A stretch of 64,000 bases of DNA from Thermogemmatispora aurantia (GCF_008974285.1 NZ_BKZV01000004.1:44654-108653), one strand, 5' to 3'; counted from the first letter of the stretch, positions 41,190 through 50,777 are shown. Made by a program: numbers and translations. Notes: generated by a model not told the origin, from the letters alone.

Positions 41190-44100
41190 TGAACGAGGAG
41201 TACATAGGCCGGACTGTCGGGCAGTATCGAATCGAGGCGGTGCTGGGGGCGGGAGGAATGGGCCAGGTTTTTCGCGGCGTGCATCAGCTGCTTGATCGCC
41301 CGGCGGCCATCAAGGTCATGCTGCCCAGCTTTGCGGCGCGCTCAGACTTTCGCGCTCGCTTTCTGCAGGAGGCCAAAGCGGCGGCGGCCCTGCACCATCC
41401 CAACATTGTCGAGATCTACGACTACGGCGATGATCATGGCCTGCTCTATATGGTCATGGAATACATGGGCGACGGGGCGCTCAGTGGCCTGCTCAAGCGG
41501 CAGGGCGGGAAGCGTTTACCGCTGACGCAAGTGCTCATGCTGGGCATCCAGATTGCGCAGGGGTTAGCGGCGGCCCATGCCCTTCAGATGGTGCACCGCG
41601 ACATCAAGCCGGCCAATCTCTTGCTGCGGTATCTCGCTGGCTCTGGGTCGGGGCGTGAGCACTATCTGGTCAAGATCAGCGATTTCGGGCTGGCACGTCT
41701 GGTAGAAGGAGGGGTTGAGACAGTCACCGGCACACCGATGGGGACGCTGGCCTACATGTCGCCCGAGCAGTGTCTCGGCGCCAAGACTATTGATGGGCGC
41801 AGCGATCTCTACGCCCTCGGGGTTGTCCTGTACGAGATGCTCACTGGCTCCCTGCCTTTTCAGATCAGCGGCGTAGCCGACGCCATCTACAAGCACGTCA
41901 ACGCCACGCCGCCGCGTCTGCGCGAGCTGCGGCCTGAACTACCCTCCATCCTCGAAGAGATTGTCATGTGCTGTCTGGCCAAGAAGCCCGAGGAGCGCTT
42001 TGCCACGGGGCAAGCGCTGGCGAATGCCCTGCAGAACGTGCTGGGGGGGAGCGGAGAGGGGGCTTCGGCCTTAGCGGCAACCTCGGGGCCTGGGCCGCAG
42101 CAAGCGAGTCTGCAGACGCGCACCACCCTGGATGCGCCGGCCTCGCCGTCAGCGCTCCCGGCGCCGCCCACCGTGTCCACCATGCCGGGCTACAGCGACG
42201 TGCCTCGGGTGCGCGTCATCGATGAGAGCGGGCGGACGCTGCAGGTCGTTGAAGTCAGGCCGGCGGGCATCGTCGTAGGCCGGCAAGAGGGTAGCGACAT
42301 CGTCCTGCTCTCGCAGCAGGTCTCGCGTCAGCACCTGCGCATCACCTGGGACGGCAAAGAAGTGCGGGTTCAGGATCTGGGATCGAGCAACGGCACCCTA
42401 CTAGAGGGGGTGCGTCTCATGCCGCAGGTCAGCCAGGTCTGGCAGGAGCGGCAGATGGTCCGCCTTGGCCCCTTCTGGCTGCGCCTGGAAGGCGCCAGTC
42501 CCCCAGCGACCTTCATCCGTTCAGGAGCAGGGCCGGCTCCTCTCCCTGGTGCCAGCCGGCCTGCGGGCATGGGGAGTAGCACCTATGCCAACTATGCCAC
42601 GCCCACCATTGCGAACACGGCGAGCAGCCAGGGGCCGGCCTCGCTGGTATCGGAGCGTATTGGCCTGGTGGCCTCGCCCAAGACCCTGACGCTGGTGCCG
42701 GGCCAGACGGCCACCGTGCAGCTCACCCTGACCAACATGGGAAGCACCGTTGACTGGTTCACGCCGACGGTCGACGGCGTTCCAGCCGAGTGGCTGCATG
42801 GTGCCGGGCAAGAGGTGCAGCTCAATCCCGGCATGCAAGAGACAGTCACCCTGACCGTCAATGTAGCGCGTCGTCCCTCGCATCGCGCCGGGCAATACCA
42901 TGTCTTGATTCGGGCCCGTTCGCGTGAGGTGCCCCAGGAATACAGTCAGACAGGCTGCGTTTGGACCGTGCAGCCCTTCAGCGAGGAGATGCTACGGCTG
43001 GAGCCACGGCGCGCCAGTGGCCGGGGCCGGGCCTCCTACACCCTGGCGGTGACCAATGCTGGCAATGCGCCGGCCCGCTATCAACTGGAGGGGGAGGACG
43101 ACGAGCAGCGGCTGCGCTACCTTTTTCGGGTGAACCCGCTGGAGCTAGATACCGGGCGGGAAGCGCGAGTCGGGCTGAGCGTGCAGGAGCGGCGGCGCCT
43201 GATAGGACGGGAGGAGCGCATTCCCTTCCAGGTGCATCTGAAAGCCCTTGGGGAGCAGCGTAGCCAGAGTGCCGCCGGCGAGTTTGTCAACAAAGCGCTG
43301 CTGCCACCCTGGATCATCCCGGCCCTGCTGGCTGTGGTCCTGATCGCTGGGGGGGCGCTGGCCCTGGCTCGGGGACTGGTGCCGCTGCCAGGCAAGCCGG
43401 GGACGGCGGTCTCTACTCCCGCCCCCAATGTGGCAGCCACCCTGACGGCCCTGGTACAGACGGGAGCCAGCACGGCCACAGTGGCGGCGGTCAGTAGCCA
43501 GGCGACGGCGACAGCGCAGGCCAATGCCACCACGGCGGCGCAGAATAGCAGCCAGGCGACGGCGATGGCGCAGGCCAATGCCACGGCCACTGCTCTGGCC
43601 AATCCCCCGCCACCGCAGGCGCAGACGGTCACAACAGTGGTCACGGGCCTCGCCGCTCCCATCGGCGCCCAATACGTCAGCTCCGGTGATCGACTCTTCT
43701 TCGTCGAGTATGGAGGCAAGGTTTCGCTGCTGACCAACGTCTCGGGGAGCAGTCCAGCCTACTCAGTGCTGGGCGCTGGCTACGGCCTGCTTGAAGATGT
43801 GGCTGTGGCGTCTGATGGCCAGACACTCTACCTGACCGAGCGCGGGGGCAATCTCTACCGTGTCAATCTCGAGGTCGGGGCCAATCGCAGCCAGGCCACT
43901 GTGGTGGCCTCCGGGCTGGCGGCGCCGCAGCAAATCGCTCTCGATGGCAATGTAGCCTATGTGGCGCTCTATAATGACGGCGGGTCGCTGGGCAGTGTAG
44001 TCAAAGTTGATCTGAACAACGGAGCAGTGACAACGGTGCTCTCCAATTTGCAGCATCCCATCGGGGTCCTGCTAGCTTCCGATCACCAGACGCTCTATGT

Positions 44101-44428
44101 AACCGAGCAGCAGCCGGACGGCAGCGGTACCCTGAGCCGGTTCGATCTGGCAACAGGCACGCGCACGCAGCTGGCCCATAGTCAGGGGGCCCCTTTCTTT
44201 TTCATGCACTGGGCCAATAGCCTGCAAACGGCCATCCTGGTGCCCGAGCGCTCTCCTACCGATGAGGTCTGGTACGTCAGTCTGGTGGATCATCCCGAGG
44301 TGCTTCATCCGGTGGCGCATGTGGGAGCGGAGCCTTCCGATGTCGTAACGGCGGGGCAGCAGCCAGGCAACTTTTTCCCGATGTTCGTCTGTGCTGCTGC
44401 CAGCAATGCCATCCAGCGCTTGAGCTAG
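41186..44428 (+). CDS. Transmembrane Ser/Thr kinase with FHA domain and outer propeller-like domain
   Basis: 1080 residues. The kinase domain covers about 12-285: glycine loop LGAGGMGQVF, lysine in AIKVMLP, catalytic VHRDIKPANLLL, KISDFGLARL and YMSPEQ. An FHA domain lies at about 350-435 (VVGRQEGSDIVLLSQQVSRQ, LGSSNGTLLEG). Then come NEW3/Ig-like beta domains (about 490-690), one membrane helix at about 708-730 (PWIIPALLAVVLIAGGALAL), an Ala/Thr/Gln repeat linker and a propeller-like domain to the end. The outer domain may sense a signal and control the injection system by phosphorylation. The start overlaps the FHA-tail protein gene (ATGA). Confidence 0.92.
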   Translation: MMNEEYIGRTVGQYRIEAVLGAGGMGQVFRGVHQLLDRPAAIKVMLPSFAARSDFRARFLQEAKAAAALHHPNIVEIYDYGDDHGLLYMVMEYMGDGALSGLLKRQGGKRLPLTQVLMLGIQIAQGLAAAHALQMVHRDIKPANLLLRYLAGSGSGREHYLVKISDFGLARLVEGGVETVTGTPMGTLAYMSPEQCLGAKTIDGRSDLYALGVVLYEMLTGSLPFQISGVADAIYKHVNATPPRLRELRPELPSILEEIVMCCLAKKPEERFATGQALANALQNVLGGSGEGASALAATSGPGPQQASLQTRTTLDAPASPSALPAPPTVSTMPGYSDVPRVRVIDESGRTLQVVEVRPAGIVVGRQEGSDIVLLSQQVSRQHLRITWDGKEVRVQDLGSSNGTLLEGVRLMPQVSQVWQERQMVRLGPFWLRLEGASPPATFIRSGAGPAPLPGASRPAGMGSSTYANYATPTIANTASSQGPASLVSERIGLVASPKTLTLVPGQTATVQLTLTNMGSTVDWFTPTVDGVPAEWLHGAGQEVQLNPGMQETVTLTVNVARRPSHRAGQYHVLIRARSREVPQEYSQTGCVWTVQPFSEEMLRLEPRRASGRGRASYTLAVTNAGNAPARYQLEGEDDEQRLRYLFRVNPLELDTGREARVGLSVQERRRLIGREERIPFQVHLKALGEQRSQSAAGEFVNKALLPPWIIPALLAVVLIAGGALALARGLVPLPGKPGTAVSTPAPNVAATLTALVQTGASTATVAAVSSQATATAQANATTAAQNSSQATAMAQANATATALANPPPPQAQTVTTVVTGLAAPIGAQYVSSGDRLFFVEYGGKVSLLTNVSGSSPAYSVLGAGYGLLEDVAVASDGQTLYLTERGGNLYRVNLEVGANRSQATVVASGLAAPQQIALDGNVAYVALYNDGGSLGSVVKVDLNNGAVTTVLSNLQHPIGVLLASDHQTLYVTEQQPDGSGTLSRFDLATGTRTQLAHSQGAPFFFMHWANSLQTAILVPERSPTDEVWYVSLVDHPEVLHPVAHVGAEPSDVVTAGQQPGNFFPMFVCAAASNAIQRLS
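43496..43589 (+). repeat. Tandem repeat in the kinase linker
   Basis: Two near-identical copies with a 54-bp period (AGCCAGGCGACGGCG at 43496 and again at 43550) encode SQATATAQANAT and SQATAMAQANAT. It lies just outside the membrane helix and forms a flexible Ala/Thr-rich stalk. Copy number may vary between strains. Confidence 0.75.
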
Positions 44429-44503
44429 ACGGAGGGGTCAGGGACGAGCCGACAGGTGGGGGCTGGCCTGTCTGGTGGTTGCTATGATGACGCCTGCTGG
44501 CTG

Positions 44504-45703
44504 TTAGGGCAGGGGGGAGGGGGTTGCGGCTCCCAGCAACTGCTCGAAGAGGCGCCGTGTCTCGGGGAGTGGCTCGAGGCCCAGCTCTTCCCGCAGGGTC
44601 TGGCAGCATTGCCGGTAGCAGCGGAGCACCTCGTTGCGTCTGCCGCTGAGGCTATGAGCGCGCATCACCTTGCGGTAGGCCTCTTCATCGTAATGGTCCA
44701 GTTTCAGAAGGAGACTGGCCCAGGCCAGGGCGGCCTCGGCGTCGCCGCGTTGCAGGGCATACTCGGCCAGCCAGGTGCACATTTGGTGGTGAACCCGGGC
44801 CAGCTCCTCGCGTGTGAGAAACGACCATTCGGCATAGAGGTCTTCAGTCAGGAAAGGGCCGCTGTACAGTTTGCAGGCCTGTTCATAGCAGCGAGCGGTG
44901 ACATCGCTATCGTTGGCCTGTCGGCCAGTGGCAAAAAGGCGCCGAAACTCTGCGACATCGGTAATGAAGCTGACGGCAGGATTCAGCAAGTAGGTTTGCT
45001 CTTTATACACGATATAGCCGCCACCTGACTGGACCTGCTCGCTGTTGAGGGAGGCGCGTAGGGCACTGACAGCGATTTGCAGCTTATGACGACTGGTCTC
45101 GCGTTCTTCATCTGGCCACAGATCGGCCATTAGCATATCGATGCTGGCTTGTTGCTGAGGTTGGGCCAGGAGATAGCGCAGGATGGCCTGCCCCTTACTG
45201 TTGCGGCAGAGCTGGATCAGTGGCCCTTGGGCGTGCAAGCGTCGGACGGTGAGGCGCCCGAAGCAGGTGATGTAGAGCGGCGGGAGGGTAGAGGTCGAGC
45301 CAGCCTCAGTGGACGGAAGATAGCGGGGATGGGTTTGCAGGGGAATAATGGCCAGCCCCGGCGGTGCAGCTCCCCTGGTGCTGGCACCGGACTGGGGATC
45401 AGCGATGCGTGGTGAAGAGCCGACTGTATGGAGGCGCTCGACTCCTCTTCCTTCGCTGAAAGGATGGAGCTTGTTTTCCAGATCTGCCAGCTCTTCCTGC
45501 CAGGCGGCCTGCGCCTCTGCAAGCTGCCCCTTGACTGCGCGCAGGAGCTGTTCGGCATGGAGAAGCTGGCTTTCTATCTCCTGGAGTGCTGCTAGCATGC
45601 CCTTACAGGCTGCTGCTTGCTGGTCGACAAGCGCTTGATCTGTAGCGCTCTGGATCTGTTCGCTGAAAGTCGAGGCCGACTCTGAGGGATTGAGGGTGAC
45701 CAT
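44504..45703 (-). CDS. BTAD/SARP-type transcriptional regulator with an N-terminal coiled coil
   Basis: 399 residues. The first 80 look like a coiled coil (MLAALQEIESQLLHAEQLLR). After a linker comes the winged-helix part (LYITCFGRLTVRRL, ILRYLLAQPQQQASIDMLMA, ETSRHKLQIAVSALRASLNS). The bacterial transcriptional activator domain follows (VAEFRRLFATGRQANDSDVT to CYRQCCQTLREELGLEPLPE). SARP/BTAD proteins are DNA-binding activators. The ATG follows GCAGGAGG. It converges on the kinase gene with only 75 bp between them, which makes it a candidate regulator of the eCIS; this link is positional. Confidence 0.88.
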   Translation of the reverse strand: MVTLNPSESASTFSEQIQSATDQALVDQQAAACKGMLAALQEIESQLLHAEQLLRAVKGQLAEAQAAWQEELADLENKLHPFSEGRGVERLHTVGSSPRIADPQSGASTRGAAPPGLAIIPLQTHPRYLPSTEAGSTSTLPPLYITCFGRLTVRRLHAQGPLIQLCRNSKGQAILRYLLAQPQQQASIDMLMADLWPDEERETSRHKLQIAVSALRASLNSEQVQSGGGYIVYKEQTYLLNPAVSFITDVAEFRRLFATGRQANDSDVTARCYEQACKLYSGPFLTEDLYAEWSFLTREELARVHHQMCTWLAEYALQRGDAEAALAWASLLLKLDHYDEEAYRKVMRAHSLSGRRNEVLRCYRQCCQTLREELGLEPLPETRRLFEQLLGAATPSPLP

Positions 45704-45843
45704 CGCGATCCTCCTGCGTCTGTTCGGTGCTCGATATCTCTACAGGAGAACGTGAACCAGGGGATCTTTTCAAGCATCAATGCCAGCTCAATTGACCACC
45801 CTTGCTGTTGAGGTAGACTGTGGATGACGCGGGAGAGCGCTAG

Positions 45844-47088
45844 CTAGAGAGCAAACTGCGCCTGGGCCTCGTCGACGATCATCTGGGCGATCACCAGCGA
45901 AGAGGTGGCCGCCGGCGATGGCGCATTCTGCACATGCAGCACGCGCTGCCCGCGGCGGATCACGAAGTCATCGACCAGGCTGCCATCGGGAGCCAAAGCC
46001 TGGGCCCGCACGCCGCTCGGACCCGGCAGCAGGTCCCGCTCTTCGAGGGCCGGTACATAGCGCTGGACCTGGCGCACATAGGCGCGCTTCACGTAGTCGC
46101 GATAGAGTTCGGCCAGGCCCATGCGCCAGTAGCGCCGCGCCAGACGCCAGAAGCCGCCGTAGCTGAGAGTCTCCCACAGCTCGCGCGGGTGAAGCTGCCA
46201 GCGACCGTAGCCCTCGCGTGCCAGGGCCAGTACGGCATTGGGTCCGACCCAGACCTCGCCGTTGGGTCGCAGCGTCAGATGGACCCCCAGGAAAGGAAAG
46301 CGCGGGTCGGGAACAGGATAGATCAGGCCGCGCACCAGCTGGCGCTTTTCGGGGCGCAGCACATAGTAGTCGCCGCGGAAGGGCACGATGCGCAGACCGC
46401 CGTCGTCGCCGGTCAGGTGCGCCAGGCGATCGGAGTAGAGGCCGGCGCAGGTAATCACGGCCCGTGCCCTCAGCTCTTCTTCCTGGCTGCGGCGTTGGCC
46501 CGAGGCTGCCGGCGCCTGGGTGCGAATCTGGACCACCACTTCATCGGCGCGAGGCAAGAGACCCACCACCTGGCAGCTCAGGCGCAGCTCCGCGCCGTGC
46601 GCGCTGATCTCCGCGGCCAGGGCGGCGGCCACGCGCGTAAAATCGACGATCCCTGTATTAGGAGAATAGATAGCCTTTAGTCCCGCTGCTGCTGGCTCGA
46701 TCTCGTGCAGGCGCTCGGGGCCGATCAGCTCCAGACCCTGGACCCCATTGCGCTGGCCGCGCTCGTAGAGGGCCTGCAGGCGTGGCAGCTCTTCCTCCGT
46801 CAGCGCCACGATTACCTTGCCGCAGAGCTGGAACGGAATGCCATGCTCGCGGCAGAAGGCCAGCATGGCCCGATGGCCGGCCACGCAGGCGCGGGCCTTC
46901 AGCGAGCCGGGGGTATAGTAGATACCGGTGTGCAGCACGCCGCTGTTGTGTCCCGATTGATGGGCGGCGATGCGTGGCTCTTTCTCCAGCAGGAGCAGGC
47001 GCAGGCCAGGACGGCGCCGCAGATACTCGCGCGCCGTTGCCAGTCCCACCAGGCCGGCGCCAACAATGATCAGATCATAGGGCTGCAT
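45844..47088 (-). CDS. lhgO: L-2-hydroxyglutarate oxidase LhgO
   Basis: 414-residue FAD protein. The N-terminus has the dinucleotide motif IIVGAGLVGLATAREYLRR. HQSGHNSGVLHTGIYYTPGS is the family signature, and TGIVDFTRVAAALAAEI and FRGDYYVLRPEKRQLVRGLI are also diagnostic. It oxidises L-2-hydroxyglutarate to 2-oxoglutarate, passing electrons to the membrane chain. It diverges from icd, which makes 2-oxoglutarate. The last 60 codons recur as a fragment at 19.76-19.94 kb. Confidence 0.92.
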   Translation of the reverse strand: MQPYDLIIVGAGLVGLATAREYLRRRPGLRLLLLEKEPRIAAHQSGHNSGVLHTGIYYTPGSLKARACVAGHRAMLAFCREHGIPFQLCGKVIVALTEEELPRLQALYERGQRNGVQGLELIGPERLHEIEPAAAGLKAIYSPNTGIVDFTRVAAALAAEISAHGAELRLSCQVVGLLPRADEVVVQIRTQAPAASGQRRSQEEELRARAVITCAGLYSDRLAHLTGDDGGLRIVPFRGDYYVLRPEKRQLVRGLIYPVPDPRFPFLGVHLTLRPNGEVWVGPNAVLALAREGYGRWQLHPRELWETLSYGGFWRLARRYWRMGLAELYRDYVKRAYVRQVQRYVPALEERDLLPGPSGVRAQALAPDGSLVDDFVIRRGQRVLHVQNAPSPAATSSLVIAQMIVDEAQAQFAL

Positions 47089-47275
47089 TTGTTTAAAGAT
47101 AACCAGCGACGCCTGCCGCTTTATTCCCAGCCGCGGGAGCGAGTCGGGGGAGAGGCTGGTCCTGTTGAGCTAGTCGTGTGCTATACTTAAGTGGCAATCT
47201 CCACTGAGAACCCACTGGTTCGTTAGCCAGAGAACGCAAGTCACCACTAGAGACGCAACAGAGGTACAAAGATCC

Positions 47276-48724
47276 ATGTCACAGAATACGCCCATTACCG
47301 TTGCGTATGGGGATGGCATTGGCCCGGAGATTATGGCGGCCACCCTGGAAGTGATCAAGGCCGCTGGGGCGCGGATCGACATTGAAGAGATCGAAGTAGG
47401 AGAGAAGGTCTACTTGCGCGGTGTGCCCTCGGGTATTGAGCCGAGCGCCTGGGAGTCCCTGCGCCGCACCAAGGTCTTTCTCAAAGCGCCCATTACCACG
47501 CCACAAGGAGGGGGCTACAAGAGTCTGAACGTCACCATTCGCACGATGTTCGGCCTCTACGCCAATGTTCGTCCCTGTGTTGCCTACTATCCTTTCGTGG
47601 ATACCAAGTATCCGGGGATGGACGTCGTCATCATCCGTGAGAACGAAGAGGACCTCTACACCGGCATCGAGTACCGGCAGACGCACGACATGGTGCAGAG
47701 CCTCAAGCTCATTAGCCGTCCGGGCAGCGAGAAGATCATTCGCTACGCCTTCGAGTATGCGCGGGCTTATAACCGCAAGAAAGTCACCTGCTTCGTCAAA
47801 GACAACATCATGAAGCAGACGGACGGCCTCTTCCACAAGATTTTTGAGAAGGTAGCCGCCGAGTATCCTGACATCCAGAACGAGACCTGGATTGTCGACA
47901 TTGGCTCGGCCAAGCTGGCGGACACGCCGGAGGCTTTTGATGTCGTGGTGCTGCCCAACCTTTACGGTGATATTCTCTCGGATGTGGCGGCCCAGATTGC
48001 TGGTTCAGTCGGCATGGCCGGCTCGGCCAACATCGGTGACCAATGTGCGATGTTTGAGGCCATTCATGGCTCGGCGCCACGGCGTGCTGGTCAGAACGTG
48101 GCCAATCCCTCGGGTCTGCTGCTGGGGGCGGTGCTGATGCTTGTCCACATTGGGCAGCCGGAGGTCGCGACGCGCGTGCACAACGCCTGGCTGCGTACCC
48201 TGGAGGACGGCATCCATACCTATGACATCTACAGCGAGAAGGTCAGCAAGCAGAAGGTTGGAACGAAGGAGTTTGCGCAGGCCATCATTGAGCGCCTGGG
48301 TCAGATGCCGCAGACGCTCAAGGCGGTGAACTACACGGCGGCGCCGAAGCTGGCCAACATTCAGCACCTCAGTCAGGAGCCGCTGGAGAAGAAGGATCTG
48401 GTGGGGGTGGATGTCTTTCTGGAATGGCGCGGCGGTGGCCCTGATCAGTTGGGCGACGCCATCAAGCGGCTGGAGGGCGATGGGCTGCAGTTGACGATGA
48501 TTACGAATCGGGGAGCGAAGGTCTGGCCCAATGGGCTGCCCGAGACCTTCTGTACCGATCATTGGCGCTGTCGTTTCCTGGCCGACGATGGGCAGGCCCT
48601 ACGTCCGCAGCAGGTCATTGCTCTGCTGCATCGTCTGGCCGAGGCTGGTTTCGACTTCATTCAGACCGAGCACCTCTATACCTTTGATGGGCGCCCGGCC
48701 TTCTCGACCGCTTCAGGCGAATAG
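47276..48724 (+). CDS. icd: Isocitrate dehydrogenase, long Thermus-like form
   Basis: 482 residues. The first 340 form the beta-decarboxylating dehydrogenase core: YGDGIGPEIM, KSLNVTIRTMFGLYANVRPC, IIRENEEDLYTGIEYRQT, VVVLPNLYGDILSDVAAQIA and FEAIHGSAPRRAGQNVANPS. The remaining 140 residues are an extra C-terminal domain, as in the long isocitrate dehydrogenases known from Thermus and some Chloroflexota and Rickettsia. It converts isocitrate to 2-oxoglutarate in the citric acid cycle. Cofactor (NADP or NAD) is not settled here. It diverges from lhgO with 187 bp between the starts. Confidence 0.92.
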   Translation: MSQNTPITVAYGDGIGPEIMAATLEVIKAAGARIDIEEIEVGEKVYLRGVPSGIEPSAWESLRRTKVFLKAPITTPQGGGYKSLNVTIRTMFGLYANVRPCVAYYPFVDTKYPGMDVVIIRENEEDLYTGIEYRQTHDMVQSLKLISRPGSEKIIRYAFEYARAYNRKKVTCFVKDNIMKQTDGLFHKIFEKVAAEYPDIQNETWIVDIGSAKLADTPEAFDVVVLPNLYGDILSDVAAQIAGSVGMAGSANIGDQCAMFEAIHGSAPRRAGQNVANPSGLLLGAVLMLVHIGQPEVATRVHNAWLRTLEDGIHTYDIYSEKVSKQKVGTKEFAQAIIERLGQMPQTLKAVNYTAAPKLANIQHLSQEPLEKKDLVGVDVFLEWRGGGPDQLGDAIKRLEGDGLQLTMITNRGAKVWPNGLPETFCTDHWRCRFLADDGQALRPQQVIALLHRLAEAGFDFIQTEHLYTFDGRPAFSTASGE

Positions 48725-48961
48725 CGGCTGGCCGGTGGCCGCTGGGCTGAGCCAGTGAGCGAGCGAGCGAGCGGACTGGCAGCTGGTCAGGACTGTGCAC
48801 ATGGGGAGCAGGGGCAGAGGAGTCCTGGAATGAGACTCAGGTCACTTCTGGGGTCCTGCTTCCCGTGTGCTATTATCTTGAGAGAGGCTCTCTTGCCTGT
48901 TTACGGCTGAGTCTCAGGAGATGAGAAACGATCTCGATATCTGCGTAAGGAGGATCTTGCT

Positions 48962-49396
48962 ATGCCAGTTCGCACCGCTGAGGCGGAATGGAAAGGTGAC
49001 CTGCAAAGTGGCCAGGGTCAGCTGAAGCTGGGCACAGGGGCCTTTGAGGGCCAGTATTCGTTTAAGACGCGCATGGGTGACGATACGTCGGGGACCAATC
49101 CCGAGGAGCTGATCGCGGCGGCGCATGCGGCCTGCTTCTCGATGGCTCTCTCGGCGGGTCTGGCGCGCGCTGGCTTTACGCCGACGAGCGTCAAGACGAA
49201 TGCGCGGGTGCACTTCAATCCCACAGCTCAGGGCTATGTTATTGGTCCGATCGAGCTGGAGACCACGGCGGTGGTGCCTGGGATCGATGAGGCGAAGTTT
49301 CAGGAGCTGGCCAATGAGGCCAAGCAGAATTGTCCGGTCTCAAGGGCGCTGGCCGCCACGGAGATCCGCCTGCAGGCCAGGCTGGTCCAGCAGTAA
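48962..49396 (+). CDS. osmC: OsmC-type organic hydroperoxide peroxiredoxin
   Basis: 144 residues, the usual OsmC length. The two catalytic cysteines are in AAHAACFSMALS (about residue 58) and in KQNCPVSRAL (about residue 125). TSGTNPEELIAAAHAACFSM is the family signature. It reduces organic and fatty-acid hydroperoxides with thiol donors in the cytoplasm. The start follows AAGGAGG. It is a single gene with its own upstream region. Confidence 0.95.
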   Translation: MPVRTAEAEWKGDLQSGQGQLKLGTGAFEGQYSFKTRMGDDTSGTNPEELIAAAHAACFSMALSAGLARAGFTPTSVKTNARVHFNPTAQGYVIGPIELETTAVVPGIDEAKFQELANEAKQNCPVSRALAATEIRLQARLVQQ

Positions 49397-49895
49397 GGCT
49401 TGGTGGAGTCCGGCTTTTTGCCTACTTCCTACTGTTCTTGTCTGTTCCCTCGCTGAGTGAGGGCAGCGGTCTGTCGGGGGCAGCGTGGTCAAACCGCCTG
49501 CTTGTCGGCAGCCGCTGCAAACGCTCGCTGTGTGCTTCTTTCTCTTGTGGGTATCTCTCTCCTGGTTCTGTTCCCCCTGCTGGCTGGCTCTATTCTGGTG
49601 CTTGCCTGTCGATCTGCTGGAGCTAGGGGTGAAGAAGTCTCCTCTGTGGTTGGAGTCGTGGGCTGAGGTTGCTGCGTTATAGAAGTGGTAGGGAGGTAGT
49701 GGGAGTTCGTTGGACGGTGAGAAGGTTGCCTGTAGGGTTCCTGCTGATTAGCGGGATGATGCGGTAAGATTACAATGAATCACAAAGAGTGTGGTGGAGG
49801 GAGGAGTGGTCGGACGGGGACGGAAGGCGCAGCGCAGTGGCTGGCGTCTGCTCTGCTCCGGCGGGCGGCAGCCAGGCAAGGACAGGGGGTGAAGC
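49397..49895. other. Intergenic region, no gene seen
   Basis: About 500 bp between osmC and the ROK gene. Short frames here have poor codon pattern and no good ribosome site. A G-rich stretch at 49780-49880 precedes the ROK start. No dyad or tandem repeat of note was found. Confidence 0.45.
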
Positions 49896-50777
49896 ATGTA
49901 TCTCGGTCTTGAGGTGAGTGAACAGGCTCTACGTGGAGCCTACTTTCAACAGAAGGAGGTCGTGCTGACGCCGCCGGTAGCGGTGCCGGCCAGCTATGAA
50001 GAGCTGCTAGAGGTGCTGGTGCAGCAGGTACAGGAGGCTTCGCGCGTTGGCGAGGCCATTCGGCGCGTGGGGGTGAGTATTCCTGGCAACTGTACTGAGC
50101 GGCGAGTGGTCTGGGTGCCCTCGCTGCCTTATCTGAACGGGCGCGATCTGGCTGATGATCTGCGGGCGCGGTTGGGGATCACGGTGATGCTGGCCAGCGA
50201 TGCGCAGCTGGCCTTGCTGGGCGAGATTTGGCGTGGGACGGCGCGCGATCGGCAAAGTGCTGCCCTGGTGAGTGTGGGAACGGGGATCAATGGGGCGCTG
50301 ATGCTTGGAGGGCGCATTGTGCACGGGGCCCACGGGAGCGCCGGGGCGTTGGGCTGGCTGGCCCTGGATCGGCAGCAGGCGCCTGATGCTGAGCATGGCT
50401 ATCTGGATCGCTATGCCTCGGCTTCGATGCTGGCCTCGCAGGGGCGTTTGCTTGATCCGCCGCTGTCGCTGGAGGAGATCATTACGCGGGCGCGCGAGGG
50501 GCAGGCGACGTGTGTGAAGCTGGTCAATGAGTGTGCGGCAGTGCTGGGTATAGCGGTGGCGGGCCTGGCGAGCGTCTTTGATCCCGAGGTCCTGATCTTT
50601 GGGGGGACGCTGACGGGGGCCTTCGATCTTTTTGCCCCGGTTTTGCGCGAAGGGCTGCAGCGCTATGGGTCCCCGAGTGTGCGGCAGACGCCGCTGGTGG
50701 CCTCACAGCTTGGGGCCGATGCGCCTCTCTATGGGGCCTTGCGGGCGGCGATGCTCTTGCAGTCGGTGTGGGCCTGA
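49896..50777 (+). CDS. ROK-family protein, sugar kinase-like
   Basis: 293 residues. It has the ROK layout: an N-terminal phosphate motif MYLGLEVSEQAL, RRVGVSIPGNC, the aspartate loop ASDAQLALLGE, the nucleotide motif ALVSVGTGINGALMLGGRIV and a second lobe with VFDPEVLIFGGTL. The usual CxCGxxGCxE zinc site of ROK proteins is absent; the corresponding region is GWLALDRQQAPDAEHGYLDR. It lacks an HTH, so it is more likely a kinase than a repressor. The sugar substrate is unknown. ATG 49896 is preceded by a G-rich site. Confidence 0.85.
   Translation: MYLGLEVSEQALRGAYFQQKEVVLTPPVAVPASYEELLEVLVQQVQEASRVGEAIRRVGVSIPGNCTERRVVWVPSLPYLNGRDLADDLRARLGITVMLASDAQLALLGEIWRGTARDRQSAALVSVGTGINGALMLGGRIVHGAHGSAGALGWLALDRQQAPDAEHGYLDRYASASMLASQGRLLDPPLSLEEIITRAREGQATCVKLVNECAAVLGIAVAGLASVFDPEVLIFGGTLTGAFDLFAPVLREGLQRYGSPSVRQTPLVASQLGADAPLYGALRAAMLLQSVWA

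Noticed and set aside
44451..44472. GACAGG/CCTGTC hairpin between the kinase and BTAD genes
   Set aside because: Only six base pairs, no T run; may help termination of the convergent genes but too weak to list.
47165..47187. TTGAGC ... TATACT before icd as a promoter
   Set aside because: Spacer of 11 bases is too short for a standard promoter; the TATACT may be a -10 with an unseen -35.
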